Shown: positions 1 through 8,058, numbered from the stretch's first letter. The stretch is 64,000 nucleotides of DNA from Psychrobacillus antarcticus (GCF_029533155.1 NZ_JAIZDB010000013.1:1-64000); one strand, 5' to 3'. Numbers and translations are program-made. The notes: generated by a model not told the origin, from the letters alone.

Positions 1-1012
1 CATAGTCGTCTCTATGCAGTATTCCTGCATGCGAATGTATATAGCGAGTTGCAACACCAATCGCAAGAGAAGGTACACCATTTACAGAAATATGCATAGA
101 ACCTGCATCAGTTCCTCCACCTGGGATCATTTCATATTGATAAGGAATATTATGTTCGTCAGCGGTATCCGTTACAAAATCACGTAATCCTTTATGAGAA
201 ACCATGGACGCATCAAATAATACGATTTGGGGGCCCTCTCCCATTTTACTTGTCGATTCTTTTGCTGACATACCTGGGGTGTCTCCAGCTACACCTACGT
301 CTACTGCAAAGCCAATTTCTGGTTTGATTTTATTGGTTGATGTTTTGGCACCACGAAGACCAACCTCTTCTTGGACATTACCTACTCCGTATACAATGTT
401 AGGATGGTTTTCATCTTTTAGTCCTTTTAATACATCTATTGCGATTGCACAACCAATACGATTGTCCCACGCTTTAGCTAAAATAAGTTTCTCGTTGTTC
501 ATGACGGTAAACTCAAAATAAGGAACAACCATATCACCTGGTAATACTCCCCATTCCATTGCCTCTTCTTTCGAGGATGCACCTATATCAATGAACATAT
601 CTTTCATATCCGCTGCTTTTTTTCGAGCTTCTGGAGATAGTATATGCGGAGGTTTTGAACCAATAATACCAGTGATCGTATCTCCTTTACGCGTCACGAT
701 TGTTACACGCTGCGCAAGCATTACTTGAGACCACCAGCCTCCTACAGCTTGAAAGCTCAAGAATCCTTTGTCATCAATTCTAGAAACCATAAAGCCGACT
801 TCATCTAAATGTCCAGCTACCATGATCTTAGGACCATTCGCATCTCCAACTTTTTCTGCAATCAGACTGCCTAAGTTATCGAATTCAATTTTATCTGCAT
901 AAGGTACGATGTATTTCTCCATCACTTCTCGTGGTTCACGTTCGTTACCAGGAATTCCTTTTGCATCTGTCAATTCCTTTAACATCATTAATGTATCATC
1001 TAGCTTCGGCAT
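1..1012 (-). CDS. ysdC: M42 family metallo-aminopeptidase (YsdC-like), 3' end cut by window
   Basis: Predicted cytosolic dinuclear-zinc aminopeptidase (M42, glutamyl aminopeptidase/endoglucanase-type fold) that trims peptides. The 337 visible codons show the family's metal ligands in order: HLD (H68, D70), WDN (D183), QEE (E215/E216), DVG (D238) and a late HSH near residue 325. The ATG at 1012 is preceded by a strong AGGAGG about 8 bases upstream. Family members are about 360 residues, so only roughly the last 25 are missing. It is the first of the genes that match the B. subtilis ysdC-ysdB-ysdA cluster. The family assignment is firm; the physiological substrate is not known from sequence. 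Confidence 0.93.
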   Translation of the reverse strand, partial: MPKLDDTLMMLKELTDAKGIPGNEREPREVMEKYIVPYADKIEFDNLGSLIAEKVGDANGPKIMVAGHLDEVGFMVSRIDDKGFLSFQAVGGWWSQVMLAQRVTIVTRKGDTITGIIGSKPPHILSPEARKKAADMKDMFIDIGASSKEEAMEWGVLPGDMVVPYFEFTVMNNEKLILAKAWDNRIGCAIAIDVLKGLKDENHPNIVYGVGNVQEEVGLRGAKTSTNKIKPEIGFAVDVGVAGDTPGMSAKESTSKMGEGPQIVLFDASMVSHKGLRDFVTDTADEHNIPYQYEMIPGGGTDAGSMHISVNGVPSLAIGVATRYIHSHAGILHRDDY

Positions 1013-1086
1013 TATTTCAACCTCCTAAATATATGTACGATTTAATTATATTCTAAATTAATGACATTTTCAAAATTCATAGCACC

Positions 1087-3006
1087 TCAATCGGCTCCGG
1101 CTCCCCCGCCGCCACCGCCGCCTCCGCCGCCTCCTCCTCCTCCTCCTCCAGAAGAACCTCCTCCAGAAGAATCCCCCCCATGGGAGGAACTTGAGATATA
1201 AGTCCACCACCAAGACTTTTTAACATAATCTAGTGGATCTGTACTTGCTAGTAGCAATGTAGCAAGTGGCAAAGAAAGATCTCCGAGTGGTATTTCTACA
1301 TTTTTTCTTCCGAGCAAATAAGCCCTAACTACCCATTTTTCTAGTTCAACGTTATTTAAAGTAACTGGCATCCCACTCTTTAATTCCTTTCGGTAAGAAC
1401 GCACTGCATCTTTTGCACGTACTGCATTCATCGAAAGAATATTTCTTGGTACGACTATATATAAAAGGACAACCATTAGTAGCAATCCACTGATTAAATT
1501 TACTGCATCTTCATTTCCAATGGATAGTGAATAGAAAAATATTAGCACAGCATAAATACTAAAAAATAATGTAGAACGTTTTTTTATCCAAAGTATAACT
1601 AAGAAAATAATCGTGAATATTCCAAGGAAAGTAATGCCCAAATAGCTTTGTGCATCAGCATAATAAGCAAACATAGTAATCAATGAAACTATTAGGGTTG
1701 TCACAGTTAAGATTAGTAAAGGAATTTTACTATTAATAGTCCCCGCCTCTTCTAACTCTTTTTCTACTAAATGATGCCACTCCGTTTGTTTCTTTTTGAA
1801 TACCTTTACTTTGGTATGAAAGAAGTTGGAATTTTTATCATCTTTTGCAGCACCTGCAGCATCATGTAAATGAAATGCCCACTTGCTAGAGCCACTTCTT
1901 GTTGTAAATAGCCAACTAATCATTTGCTTTTCAAATACGGAAGTTGCCAACCCCTCATTTGTTAGCCTGAAATCCAAGGTTTCTTCTGGAGCTTTAGGAT
2001 CATCTTTAAAACGAAGTGCAGGCTTTGCTTTTTTAACCTTCACGACCCCTTTTTCTACCAATGAAAATAGGCCTGCAAGGAAGGCTTTAGGATTAGGTTT
2101 TCCATGTTTATAAACAAAAAACAAATATAATACATCAGTACTTAAAACTTTGTCACTATGTCCTCTTCTCCAAAAATGCCTCTGTGGTAAGAGAAATAAG
2201 AAACATAGGATGATGATTAGTAACACAAATCCAACTTTCGGCAAAATCGAGATAAGTGTATCCATGTAGGTCAATTTTTTATTCCAATTTTTTTGCTCTT
2301 TTATTTCATTAGCTAATGCATTTTCATAGGATAATGGCGCTTTCGTTTTATGGGTTAATGAAATTAGCTCTGCTGGAAATATTAAACTAGTTTTCGTTTC
2401 AGTAAAAGCTTTCGATCTATGAGTGTTAAATCGAATACCAAATGTATTTTTTTCTGTAAATACTTTCTCCTTATTGTAAAAAACTCCTTCAAATCTATTT
2501 GGTTCAATTGTATCCGGGAAAATATAATCAATTGTTACATTAAAGTAATCCTGATCATGTGCATCCCCTTCTTCAAAATAGACAACATCCAGATCGTTGT
2601 AATTATCATAAGCATTGACACTATCCTTTAGTATATATGTATACAAAAACGATACTTTCTGATCGCTTATAGCAATATTAGAACGAAATGTATTATTATT
2701 TTTGGTAACTTGCAAAAGCGTCAATTTATTATTTTCAATAAACCCAGGTTCCAAGTCTAACTGAGATAACTTATAAGCACCAAACTCTTCAACGTTGCTG
2801 CGGTGGACTTCTGGGAAAGAACGTCGTAAATTAGAAAAAGAACCTTCAAAATTGTATGTAAATACTTCATTTACTAACATATCTCCATTTGGTTGAATCC
2901 AAGACTTAATATGTACTTTTTCAATAGAATAGGACTTCGCTTCTGCCACTATTCCAAAAGAGAGGGACAGTAATACCAATATAATAGATAAAAGAAACTT
3001 TTTCAT
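1087..3006 (-). CDS. DUF2207 family membrane protein with poly-glycine C-terminus
   Basis: A 639-residue predicted membrane protein. It starts with a signal peptide (hydrophobic residues about 4-22 ending near AEA), followed by an extracytoplasmic beta-rich DUF2207 domain (about 25-230). A membrane segment lies near 253-272, a cytoplasmic region follows, and two to four more membrane segments lie near 425-520. The tail after about residue 600 is almost pure Ser/Gly and ends in a run of more than 15 glycines; this is a known feature of DUF2207 proteins and resembles TPM-domain membrane proteins. Function is unknown. The glycine tract is a GC-rich GGN repeat at 1090-1165 in otherwise AT-rich DNA and could vary in length. 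The gene is probably monocistronic. Confidence 0.8.
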   Translation of the reverse strand: MKKFLLSIILVLLSLSFGIVAEAKSYSIEKVHIKSWIQPNGDMLVNEVFTYNFEGSFSNLRRSFPEVHRSNVEEFGAYKLSQLDLEPGFIENNKLTLLQVTKNNNTFRSNIAISDQKVSFLYTYILKDSVNAYDNYNDLDVVYFEEGDAHDQDYFNVTIDYIFPDTIEPNRFEGVFYNKEKVFTEKNTFGIRFNTHRSKAFTETKTSLIFPAELISLTHKTKAPLSYENALANEIKEQKNWNKKLTYMDTLISILPKVGFVLLIIILCFLFLLPQRHFWRRGHSDKVLSTDVLYLFFVYKHGKPNPKAFLAGLFSLVEKGVVKVKKAKPALRFKDDPKAPEETLDFRLTNEGLATSVFEKQMISWLFTTRSGSSKWAFHLHDAAGAAKDDKNSNFFHTKVKVFKKKQTEWHHLVEKELEEAGTINSKIPLLILTVTTLIVSLITMFAYYADAQSYLGITFLGIFTIIFLVILWIKKRSTLFFSIYAVLIFFYSLSIGNEDAVNLISGLLLMVVLLYIVVPRNILSMNAVRAKDAVRSYRKELKSGMPVTLNNVELEKWVVRAYLLGRKNVEIPLGDLSLPLATLLLASTDPLDYVKKSWWWTYISSSSHGGDSSGGGSSGGGGGGGGGGGGGGGGAGAD

Positions 3007-3075
3007 TGATTACACCACTACTCTCATATTAGTTGTTAAGTTTACGGTTTATCTGAGAAAAAGTTTCATTTAATA

Positions 3076-3561
3076 TTAATAACCATTTTTTTGTCGTTCA
3101 TAATTTGTTTCATTTTTTTCAATATACGCCTGTAAAACATCCTCGCTACTAAAGCCAAGCTTTTCTGCAATTGCACCATAAAGTATCCACACTTTCTCAT
3201 AGTGAGGTTTAGTTGGTTTCTCTAAAAATGTTAATACAGATTTATTCGTCGCTATGAAAAGTACCGTTAAATCACCTTCTACAATTTCACTTGGCCATTC
3301 AGGTAAATCTTGATACCCCTTCTCAATCCCTAGGGATAATATAAAGTGAATAGAATCCACATATTCCTCTAAAATAACACTTCGTTCGGACGGTCCCTTT
3401 TCACTCCAAAATTTAAAGCATCTCGTTTCATTTGCCAGTTCCGCGAGTTCCACTAGCAGTGCCAATCCTTTTTTTATAAAAACATCCTCCGTTACTTGCT
3501 TGTTCGATTGGATATATTGGTCTAAAGCACGCTGCATGGTAAAAAGTTTATGTAAATTCAT
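3076..3561 (-). CDS. Dimeric dUTP diphosphatase (dUTPase_2/MazG-like)
   Basis: All-alpha dimeric dUTPase of the MazG-like superfamily that hydrolyses dUTP to dUMP and pyrophosphate, keeping uracil out of DNA and supplying dUMP for thymidylate synthesis. The acidic metal-binding helices are visible as ELAELANE and EEYVDSIHF, and the conserved KFW and KGP segments sit between them. I chose the ATG at 3561 because GGAGG (3567-3571) is 5 bases before it, but only 2 bases before the ATG at 3564. An upstream TTG at 3573 would put the Shine-Dalgarno inside the gene. It is transcribed divergently from ysdB, about 90 bp away. The family call is strong. Confidence 0.86.
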   Translation of the reverse strand: MNLHKLFTMQRALDQYIQSNKQVTEDVFIKKGLALLVELAELANETRCFKFWSEKGPSERSVILEEYVDSIHFILSLGIEKGYQDLPEWPSEIVEGDLTVLFIATNKSVLTFLEKPTKPHYEKVWILYGAIAEKLGFSSEDVLQAYIEKNETNYERQKNGY

Positions 3562-3589
3562 CATTTCCTCCAAATATATTAATTTATTT

Positions 3590-3616
3590 TGAAACCAAAC
3601 TACCTCCTCTATCGTA
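3590..3616 (+). promoter_or_regulatory. Candidate sigma-W promoter of ysdB
   Basis: TGAAAC at 3590-3595 and CGTATA starting at 3613 are separated by 17 bases, matching the extracytoplasmic-function sigma-W consensus (TGAAAC, about 16-17 bases, CGTA). It lies 39 bp upstream of the chosen ysdB start. YsdB is known in B. subtilis as a sigma-W-controlled protein, so site and gene agree. Confidence 0.75.
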
Positions 3617-3654
3617 TAGCAAGTACAATGTATTTTACAAGGAGGACATTTGAG

Positions 3655-4038
3655 ATGTTCTATTTACTAAGATTGCTTATTTTGGCGCTTATCATATACG
3701 TTTTTTATAAAATTCTTCGCTATTTGTTTGACCCGAAGCGCAAACTAGATGAGGCATATGAAAAAGAACAGTATTACTATTATGATGAAGTAAAAAATGT
3801 TCGTAAAAACTTCTTTATCACATATAAAGGTGCACTATTTGAGGGTGAAAAATATTTAGGTACGACCGACAAATCCTTCGAAGTTGTGTCTATCTTCATA
3901 TGGACAAAAGATCCCGCTAAACTACAAGGATTGTCGAAAGAAGACTTACGTTTTTTACAAAATGAAATTAAAATGAATTATCCAGATGCCAAAATAAACT
4001 GGAAAAGTCCTATTGAACAATTAATGCAAGATGACTAG
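3655..4038 (+). CDS. ysdB: Sigma-W pathway protein YsdB
   Basis: A 127-residue protein with one N-terminal membrane segment (residues about 2-22), then a Lys/Arg-rich juxtamembrane region and a soluble domain with the YsdB signature (YYYYDE..., FITYKGALFEGEKYLGT, SFEVVSIFIW, NWKSPIEQ). The ATG at 3655 follows AAGGAGG (3639-3645) by 9 bases. An upstream in-frame ATG at 3589 would start inside the promoter and is rejected. Its molecular role is unknown; the family is linked to the sigma-W cell-envelope stress response. It is a single-gene transcript ending at the hairpin at 4048-4080. Confidence 0.85.
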   Translation: MFYLLRLLILALIIYVFYKILRYLFDPKRKLDEAYEKEQYYYYDEVKNVRKNFFITYKGALFEGEKYLGTTDKSFEVVSIFIWTKDPAKLQGLSKEDLRFLQNEIKMNYPDAKINWKSPIEQLMQDD

Positions 4039-4047
4039 TAGTGCTAT

Positions 4048-4082
4048 AAGGTTGGTCGAGAATTTTCGGCCAATCTTTTTAT
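4048..4082 (+). terminator. Terminator of ysdB
   Basis: An 11-bp stem (4048-4058 with 4067-4077, two G-T pairs) is followed by a T run. It begins 9 bases after the ysdB stop. The core GGTTGGTCG is shared with other hairpins in this window (see findings). Confidence 0.8.
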
Positions 4083-4196
4083 AATTGAGCAATTATCTAT
4101 ATATCCTAAACGGATATTCGCTTCCCTCACTTAAGGTTGTTAACTTTTTATCTTTCCAAAAAAATAAAAATAGAGAATAAAAGGAGATGATAGAGT

Positions 4197-4631
4197 ATGA
4201 GAAGAAAATTTTATGTCGGTACTTTAGTTGTATTTTTATTAGCAGCTTGTGGGAATGAAGGAAATTCTAATGAAACTGATACATATAAAGTCTCAGAAGG
4301 TAAAATTACGAATGAAAAGCTTTTAACTAATCTAGCAGTCCGTGCAGAAGCTATTATTGAGAAGTATGATGAATTAGATGATGTCGAGGTAGACGTTGCT
4401 CAAATTACAGCTGATAAACATCCTGATTTAATAAATGAAGAAACGGAAAATATTTATACGAACGTTTATTATATCCATGGGGAGTATTCATATCAGGGGA
4501 GAAACTATGACTTCGTGTGGTGTGTCTCTTTTGATGAGAACAATGCGGATTCTACGGGACAAGATCTCCAATACACATCTGATTCGGAAACAGGGAAAAA
4601 AATAAATGTTAATAGATCACCAACAAAATAA
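4197..4631 (+). CDS. Small predicted lipoprotein, function unknown
   Basis: 144 residues with a short type II signal peptide: MRRK, a hydrophobic stretch, and lipobox LAAC with the acylated cysteine at residue 18. The mature protein is acidic, starts with a Gly/Asn/Ser-rich linker and has no domain I recognise. AAAGGAG lies about 9 bases before the ATG. It should be anchored on the outer face of the membrane. It is the first gene of the accessory stretch between ysdB and ysdA, which are separated only by other short, partly broken genes here. I do not recognise a family. Confidence 0.7.
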   Translation: MRRKFYVGTLVVFLLAACGNEGNSNETDTYKVSEGKITNEKLLTNLAVRAEAIIEKYDELDDVEVDVAQITADKHPDLINEETENIYTNVYYIHGEYSYQGRNYDFVWCVSFDENNADSTGQDLQYTSDSETGKKINVNRSPTK

Positions 4632-5050
4632 GAAATATACGTACTCCAATTATCATATTTATTAATCAACTTACTTTTCCATACGGTAACATTATATATT
4701 GGACGCTTTGGAATAACTTGAGCTCAAAATATAAACTTTTAATAAACATCGTTTCTATAATACTATCTCGGTTCAATCTCTATGTTAATATCTACCCATT
4801 TAATAAGTGGAGTGCAACGTGGCGACTCCAGTGGAGGCCAACAGGATGTTGATCACTAAGGAGCTGCCACACGAGGTGGTGCTCTTTAGCCTTCGTCCCT
4901 TTTCAACCACTCTGTGGGGTTGTAACTTTATAATTTATAGGAGTGTCGGTTTGGAACTAAAGTTAGTAATAGGTAGGCTAAGGAGATTACTACTAGCAGC
5001 TTATTTAATGAAATTTTATTTATATAGTTTAGTCTTCCAGTTTAAAATAT
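4632..5050. other. Intergenic region holding a rearranged fragment of element A
   Basis: No supportable gene. The only recognisable content is the element A fragment at 4800-4905. The rest is AT-rich without clear promoters or terminators. A 100-codon open frame at 4807-5109 is generated by the repeat and overlaps the isochorismatase remnant on the other strand, so it is not called. Confidence 0.6.
4800..4905 (+). repeat. Element A fragment (copy A1) with module D inverted
   Basis: Begins with the A motif (GGAGTGCAACGTGGCGACTCC at about 4808-4829), then switches to module D in reverse orientation (4836-4891): GGCCAACAGGATGTTG, the CCAC/GTGG pairing, then GGCTAA read on the minus strand. In copies A3 and A5 the same module runs in the opposite direction relative to A. 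The right half of element A is missing. Confidence 0.75.
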
Positions 5051-5545
5051 TTAAACTTTGCTTGATTTATAATCATCAACATATTCCTCTAGATCCAATA
5101 CTTCAATAACATTAGACCAATGCAAAGCGGTCCCCACGAAATCTCTTATATCCAATCCTTTCATTTCATATGTAGCTTCGTCATTGACAGTCCCTGTAAC
5201 ATCTTCAATAAATGTGACTTGATAGCCCCTGTCATAGGCTGCTATTGCAGTAAACTGGCAACAAAATTCAGTGTTAAATCCTGTTATAAAAAGATGTTTC
5301 ACTCCCAGATGCTCTAACCTATCACTAAGTTCCGTCTGAAAAAAAGCACTAGGCATCTTCTTTTCAATTACAATTTCAGCATAATCCTTTAGAGAATGGT
5401 GCAATTCTGAGCTTGTCAATTCTTTATTGAAAGGGCTTGTTTCTTCATCATCTAAATTTCTTATAAATACTACAGGTTCTTCATTTTCTTTAAAGTCTTC
5501 AATAATACTTTCAATATGGTTCAGTTCTAGTTGAAAATAGTTAAT
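5051..5545 (-). pseudogene. 5'-truncated isochorismatase-family hydrolase remnant
   Basis: The frame is open from 5545 down to 5051 (165 codons) and clearly belongs to the cysteine-hydrolase/isochorismatase fold: VVFIRNLDDEE, the KKMPSAFFQTEL region with the conserved lysine, and the nucleophile region TGFNTEFCCQFTAIAAYDRGYQV. The N-terminal strand that normally carries the catalytic Asp (DxQN-type motif) is missing: a stop codon (5546-5548) precedes the frame and no start with a ribosome-binding site is present. An internal ATG at 5419 would give 122 residues without the first part of the fold. I infer a dead 5'-deleted gene; the breakpoint lies next to repeat C1. Confidence 0.75.
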
Positions 5546-5576
5546 TCAACACCTATACCTAAATTCCTGCTCACTA

Positions 5577-5668
5577 AACTAATTGCCGCTTTAGTTCAAT
5601 TCGAAAAAAAGCTTTACTCCTTCTCGAAATAAAGCATAACGTTAGTTGAATAAGGTCATTCAGTATCA
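5577..5668 (+). repeat. Repeat C, copy 1
   Basis: About 90 bp, closely similar to 6126-6216. Shared blocks include CCGCTTTAG, TCAATTCGA, GCTTTACTCCTTCT, AATAAAGCA and AGTTGAA. On the minus strand GCTTTA...TAAAGC forms a stem followed by seven T, so it may act as a terminator for the deaminase-like gene, whose stop codon (5656-5658) it contains. Confidence 0.7.
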
Positions 5669-6085
5669 CTTGCATATTTTTCTGGTAGTAATTGCATTAC
5701 ATTACACTTTACTAACTCACCTTTATAAGAAATGATTACATCAGTATCTTTTCCATAATCACTTATTAACTCACGACACATACCACGGTGCAACAACCCA
5801 ACATTTTTCTATGTCCTCGTGAGGATGAGGGTGAGCTACTGCAACAATAGTTTCAAATTCATGGTCTCCCTCAGATATAGACTTACCAATAGCCATCGCT
5901 TCGCCACATACTGTAATTCTTCCTACATTCGCTTCAACGTGTACTGCTGAGTAAATCTTTCCTGTTTTTGTCCTTACCGCTGAACCAATATGATGTCGTT
6001 CATATCTATAATTCTTTTCAATAACTTTTTCTGCTTCCTTAATCAATTCATAATCTATATTTTCTAATGGTCTCACTTCTAACAC
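5656..6085 (-). pseudogene. Blasticidin-S-deaminase-like cytidine deaminase, frameshifted at the zinc motif
   Basis: The first frame (6085 to 5771) reads as a cytidine/blasticidin-S deaminase: RHHIGSAVRTKTG, AVHVEANVGR (the zinc ligand/catalytic Glu motif is HVE here), ITVCGEAMAIG. It then reaches VVAPW and a premature stop. Just after VVAP the next frame supplies GMCRELISDYGKDTD and continues to a stop at 5656-5658, the expected family length (about 143 codons). Restoring two bases at about 5784-5787 (CCGTGTGG instead of CCGTGG) rebuilds PCGMC, the pair of zinc cysteines. As read, the protein lacks those ligands and should be inactive. A sequencing error in a GT repeat is the alternative. 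Confidence 0.85.
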
Positions 6086-6125
6086 AATAATCTCCCTCTT
6101 ACTATTTTTTATCTATTTTTCTTAA

Positions 6126-6216
6126 ATAAAACTTCCGCTTTAGCTCAATTCGAGAAAAAGGCTTTACTCCTTCTTGCAATAAAGCACGGCGTGAGTTGAA
6201 GAAGGGGACTAGTATT
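6126..6216 (+). repeat. Repeat C, copy 2
   Basis: Second copy of the repeat at 5577-5668, differing at scattered positions and one indel. It lies directly downstream of the GNAT gene (stop at 6218), the same relative position as copy 1 behind the deaminase. On the minus strand GCTTTA...TAAAGC is followed by a T-rich run. Confidence 0.7.
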
Positions 6217-6217
6217 C

Positions 6218-6661
6218 TTATATCAGACTTAATTCATATTGATAAAATTCTGAATCCTTAACGTAACCATTTTTTTCATATAGTCTTTGTGCAGCGTGAT
6301 TGTCGACTGCTGTACTTAGACTAATACTTTTAGCTTCTGTTTCAACGGCATAATCTTTAGCTTTTTGTAAAAGCATTTCTCCTACTCCTTGTTTTCTGGC
6401 TGTTGCATCTACATATAAGTCGTTTAATAACCAAGTTCTTTTCATAGATACCGATGAAAATGTAGGATAAAGTTGAGTAAATCCAACATACTTATGTTCA
6501 TCTTTAACAACAAAAATTACAGATTCTTTATTTTCTATACGACTTTTTATGTATGTTTTTGCCCCTTCTATATCTGACGCTTGCTGATAAAACATTCGAT
6601 AAAAATTAAACTGATTTGACACTCCTTCTAAGTCTTCAATTGTAGCTTGAAATATTTCCAT
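6218..6661 (-). CDS. GNAT family N-acetyltransferase
   Basis: A 147-residue single-domain acetyltransferase that uses acetyl-CoA. Visible features are the beta4 strand LLNDLYVDATARKQGVGEML with the acetyl-CoA pyrophosphate loop (R/Q-x-x-G-x-G/A, here RKQGVG) and the C-terminal LYEKNGYVKDSEFYQYEL typical of the fold. The ATG at 6661 is preceded by GGGGAG. The substrate cannot be read from the sequence. It sits in the accessory segment with a decayed deaminase and a decayed hydrolase, suggesting recent gene flux there. Confidence 0.85.
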   Translation of the reverse strand: MEIFQATIEDLEGVSNQFNFYRMFYQQASDIEGAKTYIKSRIENKESVIFVVKDEHKYVGFTQLYPTFSSVSMKRTWLLNDLYVDATARKQGVGEMLLQKAKDYAVETEAKSISLSTAVDNHAAQRLYEKNGYVKDSEFYQYELSLI

Positions 6662-6803
6662 TACTTTTTCTCCCCTTTATACACGATAAATTAATAGTCA
6701 GAACATTCATCATTTTCATAATCATAACATAAAACAAATGAATTATTCATTCTTTTTATTATTGTTCTTCACAATCTTATTAATAATATTAACAAAAATA
6801 TCC

Positions 6804-6856
6804 ATATAAAAAAAATCATCTGACCTCTAAAAAATATACGGAGGAAAGATGATTTT
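6804..6856 (-). terminator. Long terminator-like hairpin
   Basis: Arms 6812-6827 and 6841-6856 pair over about 14 bp with one 2-base mismatch (AAAATCATCT..CCTC with GAGG..AGATGATTTT). Read on the minus strand, the stem is followed by a run of T. It lies about 240 bp beyond the ysdA terminator, so it could stop read-through toward the GNAT gene. Confidence 0.6.
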
Positions 6857-6904
6857 AATCAAACTTTATTGATAAGTAATCAAACTTTATTTAAGAGCTA
6901 CAGA

Positions 6905-6982
6905 AGGCCCAGCCTCGGCCGCGTGAAACGGAAATTATAGTATTTACTTAGCTACTATTTGTACAATCTTTTATGTACACCA
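6905..6982 (+). repeat. Degenerate right end of element A (copy A2)
   Basis: CCTCGGCC...GTGAAACGGAAAT...AGTATT at 6913-6942 matches the end of the GC-rich core of the other copies, and GTACAATCTTTTATGTAC (6959-6976) matches the 3' flank of copy A5. The left half is absent. Confidence 0.55.
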
Positions 6983-7081
6983 AATTCATATCTGCTTATA
7001 TGTTTATCTATACAATTATCCATATAATATGCACTTATTAATTTCCGTGATTTTTTCTTGCGGATGCTTGGGGAATTAGAA

Positions 7082-7112
7082 CAAAAAAAACAGCTCTATG
7101 CGATGATAGAGC
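7082..7112 (-). terminator. Terminator of ysdA overlapping its stop codon
   Basis: Stem GCTCTAT/ATAGAGC (7093-7099 with 7106-7112), loop of 6, then eight T on the minus strand. The ysdA stop codon (7096-7098) lies inside the stem, so the terminator starts before the reading frame ends. Confidence 0.85.
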
Positions 7113-7380
7113 CGTCTGTCGTTAATAGGTAAAATATCAAAAATGCATATAAGATCATTACCATTAAAAATCCCACACGAAAATTCGTATGCTTCGTTTT
7201 ATGGCGAAACAATTGCATACCTATGTATGCTCCGATTCCTCCACCTAAAACTGCAAGAGTCCAAAGTGTTTTTTCCGATATGCGGTGACCTTGTATTCTT
7301 GCCTGCGATTTGTCGTAACCCATGACAAAAAAAGCGATAATCGACATGATTAAAATGAAAATTAAAATAACGTTTGTCAT
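7096..7380 (-). CDS. ysdA: DUF1294 membrane protein YsdA
   Basis: 94-residue DUF1294 protein with three predicted membrane segments (about 3-22, 39-55, 70-88) and the family signature MGYDKSQA..., GGGIGAYIGMQLFRHKTKHTNFR. The ATG at 7380 follows AAGGGG. Function is unknown. In B. subtilis it also lies directly downstream of rplT; here a bidirectional terminator (7404-7432) separates the two, so expression is likely independent or by read-through. Confidence 0.88.
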   Translation of the reverse strand: MTNVILIFILIMSIIAFFVMGYDKSQARIQGHRISEKTLWTLAVLGGGIGAYIGMQLFRHKTKHTNFRVGFLMVMILYAFLIFYLLTTDGSIIA

Positions 7381-7400
7381 ATATATTATGCCCCTTGTAC

Positions 7401-7432
7401 AAAAAAAGCTGATAGAATCTCTATCAGCTTTT
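7401..7432 (-). terminator. Terminator of the infC-rpmI-rplT operon
   Basis: 12-bp perfect stem (7404-7415 with 7421-7432) with a 5-base loop, flanked by A/T runs, so it can work in both directions. It lies just after the rplT stop. Confidence 0.85.
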
Positions 7433-7441
7433 TATCTCAAA

Positions 7442-7801
7442 TTATTTTGCGATTGCTTTTTTAGCTAAATCTGCAAGTTGTGTAAATGCTTGAGAATCTG
7501 TTACAGCTAGATCTGCTAACATTTTACGGTTAACTTCGATTTCAGCTAATTTCAATCCGTGCATTAAACGGCTATACGAAAGTCCGTTCATACGTGCTGC
7601 CGCATTGATACGTGTAATCCAAAGTCTACGGAAATCACGTTTTTTGTTACGACGATCACGGTATGCATACATGAATGATTTCATTACTGCTTGGTTAGCA
7701 ACTTTGTATAATGTATGTTTAGAACCGTAATAACCTTTAGCTAATTTTAATACCTTCTTACGACGACGTTTAGTTACTGGTGTGCTTTTTACGCGTGGCA
7801 T
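7442..7801 (-). CDS. rplT: 50S ribosomal protein L20
   Basis: 119 residues, the usual L20 length, with the basic N-terminus [21 protein letters not shown], and the C-terminal RINAAAR...[11 protein letters not shown]. It binds 23S rRNA early in 50S assembly and in Firmicutes represses its own operon by binding the leader RNA upstream of infC (here 8664-8830). It is last of three genes, 26 bp after rpmI, with AGGAGG before the ATG. Confidence 0.98.
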   Translation of the reverse strand: MPRVKSTPVTKRRRKKVLKLAKGYYGSKHTLYKVANQAVMKSFMYAYRDRRNKKRDFRRLWITRINAAARMNGLSYSRLMHGLKLAEIEVNRKMLADLAVTDSQAFTQLADLAKKAIAK

Positions 7802-7827
7802 GATTCATTACCTCCTGCTATCTGTTA

Positions 7828-8028
7828 TTATTTCATGTAAGTTAATAAAGTTTTGATACGTTTGTAATCGCCTGAAGAAGCTACTTTAGATTTACGTAAT
7901 TTACGTTTTGCTTTAGTAGATTTATTAGCGAATAAGTGGCTTCCAAAAGCACGGTCATGTACTAATTTTCCAGTTCCCGTTCTTTTGAAACGCTTTGCAG
8001 CTCCACGGTGAGTTTTCATTTTCGGCAT
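7828..8028 (-). CDS. rpmI: 50S ribosomal protein L35
   Basis: 66 residues, highly basic, with the L35 signature [15 protein letters not shown] and KAKRKLRK. Structural protein of the large subunit. It lies between infC and rplT in the conserved order, 30 bp downstream of infC, with AGGAGG before the start. Confidence 0.98.
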   Translation of the reverse strand: MPKMKTHRGAAKRFKRTGTGKLVHDRAFGSHLFANKSTKAKRKLRKSKVASSGDYKRIKTLLTYMK

Positions 8029-8058
8029 GTCGAATTCCTCCTAAACAATTGTACTCTA

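Larger units (their letters stand above)
6662..7080. other. Intergenic region with one long hairpin and an element A remnant
   Basis: No gene is supported. It contains a terminator-like hairpin (6812-6856) and a degenerate element A end (6905-6982). The remainder is AT-rich with no other recognisable signal. Confidence 0.6.

Noticed and set aside
204-2631. Plus-strand open frames over the M42 peptidase and DUF2207 genes
   Set aside because: No ribosome-binding sites and no family sequence; they are shadows of well-supported minus-strand genes.
4807-5109. 100-codon plus-strand open frame
   Set aside because: Starts in element A, overlaps the hydrolase remnant and has no recognisable protein or ribosome-binding site.
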